From: JBDNJM01 sp041687755
GTDB taxonomy: Bacteria > Planctomycetota > UBA1135 > GCA-002686595
Assembly: GCA_041687755.1 (NCBI GenBank)
Contig: JBDNJM010000074.1
Span: 1 to 37,999 of the forward strand
DNA: 37,999 bases
Direction: 5' to 3'
Part shown: positions 16,497-24,567 of the stretch, one piece after another
How the letters are laid out: each line of letters starts with the position of its first letter
Position numbering within the stretch: position 1 is the stretch's first letter
Program-made: the position numbers and the translations under genes
Notes under the pieces: generated by a model
What the model was told of the DNA's origin: nothing
Seen by the model: only the letters and a program-made list of their open reading frames with translations
Databases searched by the model: none

Positions 16497-18179
16497 ATGC
16501 TCGATTCCCTGCTCCTCTCGCTCGCCCTGCTCAATCCCGGCTTTGAGGGACCGTCCGAGCTGTGGCGCCTCGGTCCCGAACTCCCCGCCGGTGCTCCCGG
16601 GCTCCTCGAGGCAGACCGGCGCACGGCCGTCCTCGAGCTGGGCGACCTCGCCTGGGCGCGCGCCGAGCTCGGGCAGGCCACGCTGGCCCTGCCCCTGTTC
16701 GACGGCCAGGGCTTCGAGTTCGACCTCCAGCGACGGGTGACGACCGGCTCGGGCGGCGTCTGGTTCGGCACGTACGGTGAAGCTTCCAATCAGCTAATCC
16801 TGTCGGTCGCCGACGGCGCCATGAACGGCACCCTGCGCCTGTTCGGCGAGCTGTACCAGATCCGCAGCGATGCGACCGGTGGCACGCTGCTCAGCCTGCT
16901 CGCGCCGGAGAACTTCCCGCCCTGCGGGTGCGGCGCCGAGCACGCCGTCGCCGGCCCCCTGATCGACAGCGGCGGCCCGACCGCGCTCGCCGCAGGCGCA
17001 GGCGCGACCATCATCGACATCCTCGTCGCCTACACCCCCGCCGTGCGCCAGGCCAGCGGTGGCGTCACCGGCGTCGAGTCCCTGATCAACCTGGCAGAGT
17101 TCGAGACCAACCAGAGTTACTCGAACGCCGGGGCCCCCGTCGGCATCCGCATCGTGCACAGCTACGAGACCGACTACGTCGAGAACGGCAGCTCCAGCAC
17201 CGACCTCAGCCGCTTCCGCAGCACGAGCGACGGCAACATGGACGAGGTCCACGTCGCGCGCAACACCTACGGCGCCGACGCCTGCACGCTGCTCACGAAC
17301 TCGGGCAGCGCCTGCGGCGTGGGCTACCTGATGACCAACGTCACGAACAGCTTCAAGACGAGCGCGTTCAACGTCACCCTGCGCTCCTGCGCGACGGGCA
17401 ACCTGACCTTCGGGCACGAGCTGGGCCACAACTTCGGCTTCGCCCACGACAAGGGCAACGCCGGCAGCGCCTCGAAGCCCTACGCCTACGGCTACCGCAC
17501 CCCGAACAACCAGTACCGCTCGGTGATGGCCTACTCGCCCGGCCAGCGCGTGCCGATCTTCTCCGGACCCGACGGGGCCTGGCAGGGTCAGGTCATGGGC
17601 GTCCCCGGCAGTGAGGACAACGCCCGCGCGGCGGAAGACAACGCCCCGACGATCGCTGGCTGGCGCACGTCCACCGTGCCGATCGTCGACTGCGACAACA
17701 ACGGCGTCGACGACGGCTTCGAGATCGCCACGGGCGCCGGAACCGACACCGACAACAACGGCGTGCTCGACGCCTGCCAGGACTTCAGCAGCGACGTGAA
17801 GTTGATCCCCGTGATCACGGGCGGCACCCAAAACCTGACCCTGAACGCCGACGAGAGCTTCGCCGGCTTCACCTACGTGGTGCTCGGATCCCTGAGCGGC
17901 ACCTCCCCCGGCACGCCGGTGCAGGGCATCGACGTGCCGCTGAACGTGGACAACTACACGCTGTTCACGCTGAGCAACACGAACTCCGCGATCCTGACCA
18001 ACACGTTCGGCGTCCTCGACGGCGCCGGCGACGCGACGGCATCGATCAACATCCCCGGCGGGCTGCTGTCTCCGTTCTTCATCTTTCAGGCCGCCCACCA
18101 CGTCTACCTGCTGCTGGACGGCACCGGGGCCGTGGTGCACACCAGCAGCGCGGTGCCCCTGGGCTTCACGACGTTCTAG
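16497..18179 (+). CDS. Reprolysin-like metzincin metallopeptidase
   Basis: A 560-residue zinc endopeptidase of the metzincin clan. HELGHNFGFAHD (307-318) is the full zinc signature HExxHxxGxxHD, and 'SVMAYS' about 35 residues later supplies the Met-turn. An N-terminal ~170-residue part is a likely prodomain and ends before 'IIDILVAYTPAVRQA', the usual first strand of bacterial M12B-like catalytic domains. After the catalytic domain, 'DCDNNGVDDGFEIATG' and 'DTDNNGVLDACQ' are two calcium-binding type-3-like repeats (about 398-430). A ~125-residue beta-rich C-terminal module follows. The N-terminus (MLDSLLLSLALLNPG) is hydrophobic but lacks basic residues, so the export signal is atypical or the start lies elsewhere. 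Likely secreted. Confidence 0.88.
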   Translation: MLDSLLLSLALLNPGFEGPSELWRLGPELPAGAPGLLEADRRTAVLELGDLAWARAELGQATLALPLFDGQGFEFDLQRRVTTGSGGVWFGTYGEASNQLILSVADGAMNGTLRLFGELYQIRSDATGGTLLSLLAPENFPPCGCGAEHAVAGPLIDSGGPTALAAGAGATIIDILVAYTPAVRQASGGVTGVESLINLAEFETNQSYSNAGAPVGIRIVHSYETDYVENGSSSTDLSRFRSTSDGNMDEVHVARNTYGADACTLLTNSGSACGVGYLMTNVTNSFKTSAFNVTLRSCATGNLTFGHELGHNFGFAHDKGNAGSASKPYAYGYRTPNNQYRSVMAYSPGQRVPIFSGPDGAWQGQVMGVPGSEDNARAAEDNAPTIAGWRTSTVPIVDCDNNGVDDGFEIATGAGTDTDNNGVLDACQDFSSDVKLIPVITGGTQNLTLNADESFAGFTYVVLGSLSGTSPGTPVQGIDVPLNVDNYTLFTLSNTNSAILTNTFGVLDGAGDATASINIPGGLLSPFFIFQAAHHVYLLLDGTGAVVHTSSAVPLGFTTF

Positions 18180-18199
18180 GCCCCCTCCCAGGCTCGTCC

Positions 18200-18244
18200 G
18201 AGCGGCCGTCCCGGCCGAGCTCCCCAGCCCGGCCGGGACCGCTC
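18200..18244 (+). terminator. Terminator after metzincin gene
   Basis: GAGCGG...TCCCGGCCG (18200-18218) pairs with CGGCCGGGACCGCTC (18230-18244) with a 3-base bulge, and CGTTTAAG follows. It lies 21 bases after the stop codon and separates the peptidase gene from the sigma factor operon. Confidence 0.6.
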
Positions 18245-18369
18245 CGTTTAAGGGCGCCTGCGCGCCTAGGCCTGCGCCGGAAGGCCCGCGGGGGGCCAAT
18301 CTGGCGCCGATCGGGAAGCGAATCGGAATTTCGGCGAAGGATCCCGCGCGCCAGAGTCCAGTAGGTCGC

Positions 18370-19023
18370 GTGGACGCTTCCAGCCCCCTCCGCGCGCTCC
18401 CGCGCGACGCCGACAGCCCGGCCCCCGAGCCGGGCGCCGACGCCGATCTGGCCCTCGCTCGGGCGGTGATCGGCGGAGACCTGCGCGCCTCAGAGCGCTT
18501 CTTCCGGGACCACGTCGACGACCTGTACGCCTTCGTCCACTACCGCGCGGGCACCGACCCTCACGGAGTCGAGGACCTGGTCCAGGACGTGTTCCTGACC
18601 GCCCTCGACCGGCTCGAGGTCTACGACGGCCGGGTGCGCCTGGCCGGCTGGCTGCGCGGGATCGCCAAGAACAAGCTGCACGCCTTTCGGCGCCGCCGCC
18701 GGCCGAGCAACCTGGGAGACCTGCTCGAGGACGCGGACGGCGAGATCGACGCGATCCTCGCGCGCGTGCAAAAGGAGCCGCTGCCGGAGCATGTGCTGTC
18801 CGCCAAGGAAACGCGCGAGCTCGTCGGTGCCGCGCTCTCCAGCCTGCCGACCGACTATTCCACGGCCCTGTCCGCCAAGTACCTCGAGGACCGCAGCGTC
18901 GCCGAGATCGGCGAGCGCCTCGGGCGCACGACCAAGGCCACCGAGTCGCTGCTGACCCGCGCGCGCACCGCGTTCGGGGAAGTGCTCGAGCTGCTCGCCA
19001 AGCGACGCGGAGGTCGGCCGTGA
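18370..19023 (+). CDS. ECF-type RNA polymerase sigma factor
   Basis: A 217-residue group 4 sigma factor. Region 2 spans about 30-100: 'LARAVIGGDLRASERFFRDH' and 'GVEDLVQDVFLTALDRLEVY' (the -10 binding and core-binding helices), ending with 'GWLRGIAKNKLHAFRRRRR'. Region 4 spans about 145-205: 'GAALSSLPTDYSTAL' and the helix-turn-helix 'RSVAEIGERLGRTTKATESL'. The first 25 residues are Pro/Asp-rich. It directs transcription of a regulon that cannot be read from this window, and the next gene, overlapping by 4 bases, probably encodes its membrane-bound regulator. The start is GTG at 18370; no ATG lies nearby. GGAATT at 18325 recalls an ECF -35 box, but a matching -10 at the right spacing is not evident. 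Confidence 0.92.
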   Translation: MDASSPLRALPRDADSPAPEPGADADLALARAVIGGDLRASERFFRDHVDDLYAFVHYRAGTDPHGVEDLVQDVFLTALDRLEVYDGRVRLAGWLRGIAKNKLHAFRRRRRPSNLGDLLEDADGEIDAILARVQKEPLPEHVLSAKETRELVGAALSSLPTDYSTALSAKYLEDRSVAEIGERLGRTTKATESLLTRARTAFGEVLELLAKRRGGRP

Positions 19024-21170
19024 GCCAGCATCCCGACACCGACAACATCTTCGAGGCCAACGTGCGCGCTCTGCTGCGCCAGCCGCGCCCGTTCGAGCGG
19101 GTGGCTCCGGCCGCGTCCGAGCGCATGGAAGCGCGCGTGGTCGAGCACGCCGCCGAGCTGGCCGCGGCGCGCGGGAAGCCCCGCCGCGCCGTCTCGCGGC
19201 CTCGGCCCCTGATCCTCGCCTTCACCGCTGCCGCTGCGGCGCTGCTGCTCGCTTGGTTTGGCGCCTCACGACTGCTGTCCTCCGGCCCGGGCCAGCCCAG
19301 TGGTGAGCGCAACGGCCAGGAACGCGACGGGATTGGCGCCCTCGCTGAGCTCGATCCGGGATCCACGCCTGAGGACCTGGCCGCCGACGGCGGATCCGAC
19401 GACTCGACCTCGAGCGCCGAGCGCACCGGCGTCGAGCTTGTCGAGACCCCCGTCCCCGCGGGCAACGCGCTCGCCGCGACCGCCGGACCGCGCCTACTAC
19501 TGGAGCTACAGGTCCCGGACGGGACATCCACGCCCGACGAACTGCAGCTCGTGCTGCTGCGCCAGGTGCCGCTGCCCGCCGTCCCCCAGCCCGAGTTCCT
19601 GACCGCGACGGTCGAAGACGGCAACGCCCGAGTCTCGCTAGCCGAGACGGGCACCTTCGACGTGCACGTGCGCGGCTTCGGAGGCCTCGCCGCCTGGCGC
19701 GAGCGTGGCGTTGAGGTGCCCGCTGATGGCGAGCTGACGCTCCGAGTGGACCTGCGTCCAGGCGCCGTCGTCCGCGGACGCGTGCTCGACGCGGCGGGCC
19801 GCCCGCTCGCCGGCGCCACCGTGATCTCGCGCACCGACCTACCCCTGGCCGTGACCCTCGGCGGCGGCGAGCAAGCCCGCGAGCTGGGCGCCCCCGTCAC
19901 GCTCACCGGCGCGGACGGCCGCTTCGTGCTCGAGGGCGTCACGCCCGGGCGCATCCAACTGCGCGCCGGAGCCCCCGGGCACGCGCCTCACTGGTTCGAA
20001 GCCGAGTCCCGTACGCAGGCCTCGGGCGCCGAGGCCCAACTCGACACGGGCGAACTCACCGTACAGCTCGACGCCCAAGCGCGCGTCGCCGGCAGCGCCC
20101 TCTACGGCGACGGCACCCCCGCCAACGATGCCTGGGTGATCATCAGTATCAACGACGAGCAGCAGCGCCCGCGCTACTACCAGGAGGGCCGCGTCGACCT
20201 GAACGGCCGCTTCGAGATGGACGAGCTCCCCGCGGGCCCGGGCGTGGCGCTCGCGTTCTCGGAGCGCCACTCGAGCGGTCCGCCGCTCGCCTTCCGCGGC
20301 CTGGTCTTAACCGCCGGCGCGACCGAGACCGTGGAGTTTGAGCTGGGCGCCGCTGCGCCGGCCGCCGGTACCGTAAACAGCGCGCGCATCGAGGGACGCC
20401 TGCAGGCAGCCGACGGGACCCCGGTCGTCGGCCGCGCGATCTTCGCGATGCGCGCGAACTCGGACGGCGAGGCGATCAACGAGCCCAACTGGCGCGCGAC
20501 TCTGACTGAGGAGAACGGCGACTTCACCCTGACCGAACTGCCCGCCGGCCCGCTCGTGCTGTTCGCCAGCGATGACGTGCGTCGCAGCATGCTGCGCCTC
20601 GGCGGCGTCGAGATCGCCGAGGGTCGCACTCGGCGAGCCGAGTACCGACTAGGGCGTCGACGCCTCCTCGTCGCGGCCCGCGACGGCGACAACGCGCTGC
20701 CCGCGGCGTACGCGATGCTCTTCGCGGAGGCGCCCGACCCCGCCGCCGGGCTGCTCGTCTCGATGGCACGCATCGACGCCGAGGGCCGCGCCCTATTCGA
20801 GGAGCTGGGTGCGGGACCCTACCGGGTCGACCTGGCCCTCGTCTCTCAGGAGCACGCCGTGCCCAGCCGCAGCGGGCTCGTCCCCTCTGCGAGCGACGAG
20901 GCGCTGATCGTCGACGCCGTTGGAGCAGGAACCCTGCGCATCGAGCTCTTCGACGCCGACGGCCGCCCCGCGTCCGGCATCAAGCTGGAGTTCACCCAGC
21001 CCGACGGACTCCCCGCCCACATCGGCTGGGGCCCGCCGACGACCGACGAAAACGGCATCGCCGAGTTCACCGGACTCGTGCCCGGCAGCTGGACCGTCGC
21101 GGCCCCCGAACTCTCCAAGTCCGGCTCCGTGTTTCTCCGCTCCGGCGACAGCTCGACGCTGCGCCTCTGA
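19020..21170 (+). CDS. Membrane partner of ECF sigma with carboxypeptidase-like repeats
   Basis: A 716-residue single-pass protein whose GTG start overlaps the sigma factor stop (GTGA), indicating translational coupling. A ~60-residue cytoplasmic segment precedes one transmembrane helix (about 63-86), and the rest is extracytoplasmic. I see no zinc-finger anti-sigma motif, so an anti-sigma role is inferred from position and topology. The outer part carries several carboxypeptidase-regulatory-like Ig-type modules: 'RPGAVVRGRVLDAAGRPLAG' near 245 and 'ARIEGRLQAADGTPVVGRA' near 458 are the clearest, with further modules ending in '...ENGIAEFTGLVPGSWTVAA'. These modules could sense surface ligands, which would make it a one-protein receptor and sigma regulator. 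Confidence 0.8.
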   Translation: MSQHPDTDNIFEANVRALLRQPRPFERVAPAASERMEARVVEHAAELAAARGKPRRAVSRPRPLILAFTAAAAALLLAWFGASRLLSSGPGQPSGERNGQERDGIGALAELDPGSTPEDLAADGGSDDSTSSAERTGVELVETPVPAGNALAATAGPRLLLELQVPDGTSTPDELQLVLLRQVPLPAVPQPEFLTATVEDGNARVSLAETGTFDVHVRGFGGLAAWRERGVEVPADGELTLRVDLRPGAVVRGRVLDAAGRPLAGATVISRTDLPLAVTLGGGEQARELGAPVTLTGADGRFVLEGVTPGRIQLRAGAPGHAPHWFEAESRTQASGAEAQLDTGELTVQLDAQARVAGSALYGDGTPANDAWVIISINDEQQRPRYYQEGRVDLNGRFEMDELPAGPGVALAFSERHSSGPPLAFRGLVLTAGATETVEFELGAAAPAAGTVNSARIEGRLQAADGTPVVGRAIFAMRANSDGEAINEPNWRATLTEENGDFTLTELPAGPLVLFASDDVRRSMLRLGGVEIAEGRTRRAEYRLGRRRLLVAARDGDNALPAAYAMLFAEAPDPAAGLLVSMARIDAEGRALFEELGAGPYRVDLALVSQEHAVPSRSGLVPSASDEALIVDAVGAGTLRIELFDADGRPASGIKLEFTQPDGLPAHIGWGPPTTDENGIAEFTGLVPGSWTVAAPELSKSGSVFLRSGDSSTLRL

Positions 21171-21186
21171 CGGACCCCGCTCAAAC

Positions 21187-21225
21187 GGAGCAGCGTGGGC
21201 CCTGCTCCCGCAGCCCCGCTGCTCC
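21187..21225 (+). terminator. Hairpin between sigma-partner and TPR genes
   Basis: GGAGCAGCG (21187-21195) pairs with CGCTGCTCC (21217-21225), and GGGC/GCCC extend it inward past one bulged T. TGTTG follows. It lies 17 bases after the stop of the sigma partner gene and may end or attenuate transcription before the TPR gene. Confidence 0.5.
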
Positions 21226-21253
21226 TGTTGCCCCGACCCTCAGCGATCCCGCC

Positions 21254-22123
21254 ATGAAACCTATCCTCCTGCTGCTCCTGATCGTCCTCACGTCCGTCGC
21301 CTCGGCCGGCATCGCTGCCTTCTTCGTCGCATCGGACGCCGCCGAACACGCAAGCCACGCAGCCGGCCCGGAGGTCGAGTCCGCGCTCAGCCCCGTCGTC
21401 GATTCCGCGGCGATCGATCAGCGCTTCGAGCGCCTCGAGCAGAGCATCGCGGACCTCGCGGTCGCTGTTCAGCGCCGCGCCGCCGAGTCTGTTGCCGCGG
21501 AGCCCCGCCTGGGCAAGCTGGCCGACAGCGCCCCGCTCGCCGCCGCCGAGCCCGCCGAAGAGAAGCTGGACGCGCGCAGCGCCTACGAGTCGCTGCTCTT
21601 CGGCGAACTCGGCTGGGAAGAGCGCGAGCAACTCTGGCAAGAGCTGCGCGCGAGCGGCGAGATCGACGCTGTGCTCGCGATGTTCGAAGAGGCCGCCGCC
21701 CTCGACCCCAACAACCCCGACCTGCAGGTCGATCTCGGGCGCGCCTACATCGCCAAGCTCCAGGACGGCGGCAGCAACCTCGAGGTCGGCATGCTCGCGA
21801 CCAAGGCCGACACGGCCTTCGACGCCGCGCTCGCGCTCGACGAGGGTCACCTGGAAGCCCGCCGCCAAAAAGCCGTCAGCCTCTCCTTCTGGCCGCCCGT
21901 GCTTGGCAAGCAGGTCGAGGCGGCGCAGGAGTTCGAGCTGCTGATCGAGAACCAAAAGCAGCACCCCGCTGACGAGAGCCACGCCCTGGCCTACCTCTGG
22001 CTAGGCAACCTTAAGCTCCAGATGGGCGACAAGGCCGCCGCCCAGGGCGCCTGGAACGACGGCCTGGCCCTGTTCCCCGAGCACGCGGAGCTGCTGGCCC
22101 AGCTCTCGGGAACCCAGGACTGA
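21254..22123 (+). CDS. Membrane-anchored TPR protein
   Basis: A 289-residue protein with one N-terminal hydrophobic segment (MKPILLLLLIVLTSVASAG, about 3-26), a predicted coiled coil ('DQRFERLEQSIADLAVAVQ', about 56-74), and a helical domain of tetratricopeptide character from about 115 ('AMFEEAAALDPNNPDLQVDLGRAYIAK', 'ALDEGHLEARRQKAVSLSFW', 'ALAYLWLGNLKLQMGDKAAAQGAW'). TPR domains bind partner proteins; the coiled coil suggests oligomers. It follows the sigma/sigma-partner pair in the same direction and ends in a double hairpin, so it is probably the last gene of that operon, unless the hairpin at 21187 terminates it. No enzymatic motif is seen. Confidence 0.8.
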   Translation: MKPILLLLLIVLTSVASAGIAAFFVASDAAEHASHAAGPEVESALSPVVDSAAIDQRFERLEQSIADLAVAVQRRAAESVAAEPRLGKLADSAPLAAAEPAEEKLDARSAYESLLFGELGWEEREQLWQELRASGEIDAVLAMFEEAAALDPNNPDLQVDLGRAYIAKLQDGGSNLEVGMLATKADTAFDAALALDEGHLEARRQKAVSLSFWPPVLGKQVEAAQEFELLIENQKQHPADESHALAYLWLGNLKLQMGDKAAAQGAWNDGLALFPEHAELLAQLSGTQD

Positions 22124-22135
22124 CCCGGACCGCCC

Positions 22136-22167
22136 CGCGCGAGGCGGCGCCCCCGCCGCCTCGCGCG
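22136..22167 (+). terminator. First of two tandem hairpins after TPR gene
   Basis: CGCGCGAGGCGGCG (22136-22149) and CGCCGCCTCGCGCG (22154-22167) form a perfect 14-bp stem with a CCCC loop, 13 bases after the TPR stop codon. There is no U-tract. Confidence 0.6.
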
Positions 22168-22193
22168 CCAGAGGCTCTGCCCGCCGCCCACCC

Positions 22194-22224
22194 GGCTCCC
22201 CGCTTGCCTCGCAAGCGGGGAGCC
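22194..22224 (+). terminator. Second tandem hairpin after TPR gene
   Basis: GGCTCCCCGCTTG (22194-22206) and CAAGCGGGGAGCC (22212-22224) form a perfect 13-bp stem with loop CCTCG, followed by GCTCTCGTTCCTG. Together with the preceding hairpin it should block read-through into the next gene. Confidence 0.6.
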
Positions 22225-22441
22225 GCTCTCGTTCCTGGGGGGCTTGTCCACGCTCCCGACCTCGCCCACAAGTTGCTGGGCAGCCCGATCTCGTTGATTC
22301 GAGCCCGCAACCTCGGTCTCGTCGTGCGCCTAGGTGCCGTACAGCGTCAAAATCGGTCCATCCATTCAGCCGGCACCCGCGCTCGCGGGCCGCCGACCCG
22401 TTCACGGTCCGTCCCTCTTCGTCCCTGAAGCCAAGCTACCT

Positions 22442-23044
22442 ATGAAGCTCACTACCCCCCTTAGCCTGCTCGCCTCCGCCGCCGCCCTGGGCCTCGCCCT
22501 GCACGCGACCGCGCCCGCAGGCCAGGCCGACACCGCCGCCGGCGTCGCGAAGCACGCGATCGACCCGTCTCACTCGACCATCAGCTTCCGCTGCAAGCAC
22601 GCGGGCGTCTCCTGGGCCCAGGGCCGCTTCAACGAGTTCAGCGGCGAGTTCACGCTCGACCCGGAGAACCTCGACGAGGCCAAGGTCAGCTTCACGATCC
22701 AGGCCGAGAGCGTCGACACCAACAGCGAAGATCGCGACAAGCACCTGCGCAACTCCGACTTCTTCACGGTCAAGCAGTTCCCGACCATCGAGTTCTCGAG
22801 CGACACCGTCAGCATGGTCGACGAGGACACCTACGCGGTCGCCGGTACGGTCAACTGGATGGGTAAGGAAGTGGAACTCGAGACCGAGATCCACCACGTC
22901 GGCAGCGGCGAGTTCCGCGGCCCGGTGAACGGCTACACGACCGAGTTCGTCCTCAAGCGCAGCGACTTCGGCATGGACTATGGCACCGAAAGCGGCACCC
23001 TCGGCGACGAGGTCTTCGTGCGCATCGACGCCGAAGCGCGCTGA
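22442..23044 (+). CDS. YceI-family exported protein
   Basis: A 200-residue periplasmic protein. A signal peptide (residues 1-29, MKLTTPLSLLASAAALGLAL, cleavage probably near AGQAD) precedes a full-length YceI lipocalin-like domain: 'IDPSHSTISFRCKHAGVSW' (41-59), 'GRFNEFSGEFTLDPENL' (62-78), 'NSEDRDKHLRNSDFFTVKQF' (97-116), 'GTVNWMGKEVELETE' (about 137-151), and a C-terminal 'FVRIDAEAR'. Family members bind isoprenoid or other amphiphilic lipids in a beta-barrel; the ligand here is unknown. It appears monocistronic, framed by hairpins on both sides. The ATG at 22442 begins the signal peptide; there is no clear ribosome site. Confidence 0.92.
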   Translation: MKLTTPLSLLASAAALGLALHATAPAGQADTAAGVAKHAIDPSHSTISFRCKHAGVSWAQGRFNEFSGEFTLDPENLDEAKVSFTIQAESVDTNSEDRDKHLRNSDFFTVKQFPTIEFSSDTVSMVDEDTYAVAGTVNWMGKEVELETEIHHVGSGEFRGPVNGYTTEFVLKRSDFGMDYGTESGTLGDEVFVRIDAEAR

Positions 23045-23386
23045 GAGGCTGTGAATTAGTGGCGCTGCCTGAGCGAAGTCCCTCTCCGTTGCCTTTGGGC
23101 CCATCGCCTGAAGGCGCTGGAGCGCACGACGCGTGAACGGATTGCACCGGGCGCAATGACTCGCTCAGCGTGACCCAGGCCCCTTCGCGGCCCGGTCAAA
23201 CGGGGCGCAAACGCTGCTCTTGAGCCCCGCCTGCCGGCCCCGCCCCACGAGGCGCGACACAGACCGTGTCGCGCCTCGTTGCACACCAAGAACCTGTGTC
23301 CCATGCTGCGCGCATCGTCGGCTCCCAGCCTGCCCGCAGCCCACGACCGGCCTGAGCCTCTCGGCCCCCCCGCCTACGCCCTCCAC
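23045..23386. other. Structured intergenic region after yceI-like gene
   Basis: 342 bases with several inverted repeats: CTGAGCG (23069-23075) with CGCTCAG (23162-23168), CGCCTGAAGGCG near 23105, and the strong hairpin at 23247-23279. Directly after the yceI stop, 'GGCTGTGAATTAGTGG' loosely resembles the start of the IS256-type element at 37656. No gene is supported. Confidence 0.45.
23247..23279 (+). terminator. Perfect 14-bp hairpin
   Basis: ACGAGGCGCGACAC (23247-23260) and GTGTCGCGCCTCGT (23266-23279) pair perfectly around the loop AGACC. It lies 200 bases past the YceI stop and about 110 bases before the next start, so it may terminate the former or shape the leader of the latter. One T follows, not a U-tract. 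Confidence 0.5.
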
Positions 23387-24283
23387 ATGAGCCCCAAAGA
23401 TCTATTCCTCGGCGGCCCCGTGCCGTTTTTCCTCGCGCTCCTGATCGTTGCCGTGCTCACCCGGCATCGCTCCAGCGGACGTCGAGCCCTGGGCGCCGCG
23501 ATCGGCCTGGCCGTCGCCTACCTGGCGTTTCATGTGCACCTGATCGGATTCCTCCAGCCCTGGCAGCGCTCCAGCCTGTCGTCGGTGCGCGCCCACGAGT
23601 GGCTGGCCTGGCTCGTGCCGCTCGCCGCCGGCGTCGGGGCCCTGCTCGGCGGCGGACGCGCCCCGGCGCTGCTGCACAACGGCCTGCCCGCGACCCTCGG
23701 CGGCGCGCTGCTGACCGCGGTGCTCTACCCCAAAATCAAGGGCTTCTGGGACGCGGGCACCAGCGCCGGCGCGATGGTCGGCCTGTTCGCGCTGTGGCTG
23801 CTGATGTGGTTCTCGATGTCGTCCTTCGCCCGTCGCCGCGGCAGCGCCTCGGCCGCCGCGCTGCTCGGCCTGACCTGCCTGTGCGCGAGCGTCTCCGTCG
23901 GGCTCACCGGCACGGCGTCCTATGCCCAATTGATCGGCGCCGTCACCGCGGGTCTGGCCGGCGTCGCCGTGGTCGGGCTCGGGCTGGAGCGCGATGCGCC
24001 CGTCGAGCCGGCGCTCGCCCTCGGGGCGCTGCCCGTAGGCCTCGTCGTGTTCAGCCTGCTAACGCTCGCCCACTCCGAGCCCGTCTACGGTGAGCTGACC
24101 GTCCTGAACGGGCTGCTGCTGTGCGCTCCGCTGCTGCTCGCGGGTCCGCTCGGACGCTTCGGCGGGCGCTCCATCCCGCGCGACATCGTGCGTGTCGTGC
24201 TCCTGCTGCTGCCCGCGCTCGCCGCCCTCGGGCACGTCATCTACGTCTGGAACCAGAGCAGCGGCGAAGCGTCCTACTACTGA
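23387..24283 (+). CDS. Polytopic membrane protein, unknown function
   Basis: A 298-residue integral membrane protein. I count about eight or nine hydrophobic segments, for example 'GPVPFFLALLIVAVLT' (10-25), 'ALGAAIGLAVAYLAFHVHLIGF' (34-55), 'WLVPLAAGVGALLGGG', 'GLFALWLLMWFSM', 'LIGAVTAGLAGVAVVGLGL', 'GALPVGLVVFSLLTLAHS', 'VVLLLLPALAALGHVIYVW'. No transporter or enzyme motif is recognisable. The ATG at 23387 was chosen because the upstream 36 codons are polar and Pro-rich and include the hairpin at 23247. It stands between an exported YceI protein and the propeller-protein array, and ends before a strong hairpin. Confidence 0.75.
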   Translation: MSPKDLFLGGPVPFFLALLIVAVLTRHRSSGRRALGAAIGLAVAYLAFHVHLIGFLQPWQRSSLSSVRAHEWLAWLVPLAAGVGALLGGGRAPALLHNGLPATLGGALLTAVLYPKIKGFWDAGTSAGAMVGLFALWLLMWFSMSSFARRRGSASAAALLGLTCLCASVSVGLTGTASYAQLIGAVTAGLAGVAVVGLGLERDAPVEPALALGALPVGLVVFSLLTLAHSEPVYGELTVLNGLLLCAPLLLAGPLGRFGGRSIPRDIVRVVLLLLPALAALGHVIYVWNQSSGEASYY

Positions 24284-24350
24284 TTCCTGGAGCGCAGGGC
24301 GGTCAGCCCGGCTCCTCGAGCCCGCCGCCCCCGCTCCTAGAGCCCACCCC

Positions 24351-24386
24351 GCGAGCCCGCGTCGACCCCGTTCGACGCGGGCTCGC
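24351..24386 (+). terminator. 15-bp hairpin after membrane protein gene
   Basis: GCGAGCCCGCGTCGA (24351-24365) and TCGACGCGGGCTCGC (24372-24386) pair perfectly around CCCCGT. It lies 68 bases after the stop codon, upstream of the conserved leader motif of the next gene, so it probably insulates the two. Confidence 0.65.
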
Positions 24387-24441
24387 TGCATTCCAGGCCT
24401 GGCCGACGCGAGGTGCGAGAACTGAGCAACCGGATTCGGTT

Positions 24442-24474
24442 TGGCGGGTCCCGAGCCCCAAGCGCGGGTTGGTG
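24442..24474 (+). promoter_or_regulatory. Conserved upstream motif of propeller gene A
   Basis: TGGCGGGTC (24442-24450), 12 bases, then CGCGGGTTGGTG (24463-24474), 94 bases before the ATG. The first block is identical to, and the second matches 9 of 12 positions of, the motifs before the paralogues at 29521 and 32123, with the same 12-base gap. Confidence 0.5.
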
Positions 24475-24567
24475 GCGACGCGCCACCCAGGTCTCGCTCC
24501 ACGAGCCGGGCACCCACCCACCGGGCCACCGCCTGCGCGTCGGCCGGCCCCGGACGAATCCAATCCC

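Larger units (their letters stand above)
22124..22441. other. Intergenic region with two strong hairpins before yceI-like gene
   Basis: 318 bases holding the tandem hairpins at 22136-22167 and 22194-22224 and the leader of the YceI-family gene. No gene is supported. Confidence 0.5.

Noticed and set aside
16794..18299. 501-codon minus-strand frame opposite the metzincin gene
   Set aside because: Low-complexity composition (runs of Gly, Ala, Val, Arg) and full overlap with a gene carrying HExxHxxGxxHD.
18325..18360. Autoregulatory ECF promoter before the sigma factor gene (GGAATT...GTCCA)
   Set aside because: The spacing between the boxes is about 26 bases, too long for an ECF promoter.
18266..19954. 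562-codon minus-strand frame opposite the sigma factor and its partner
   Set aside because: Ser/Arg/Pro-rich without motifs; the plus strand has a clear ECF sigma factor with an overlapping partner.
24121..24567. 149-codon N-terminal extension of propeller protein A
   Set aside because: It overlaps the end of the preceding gene, contains the terminator hairpin and the conserved leader motif, and lacks a signal peptide.
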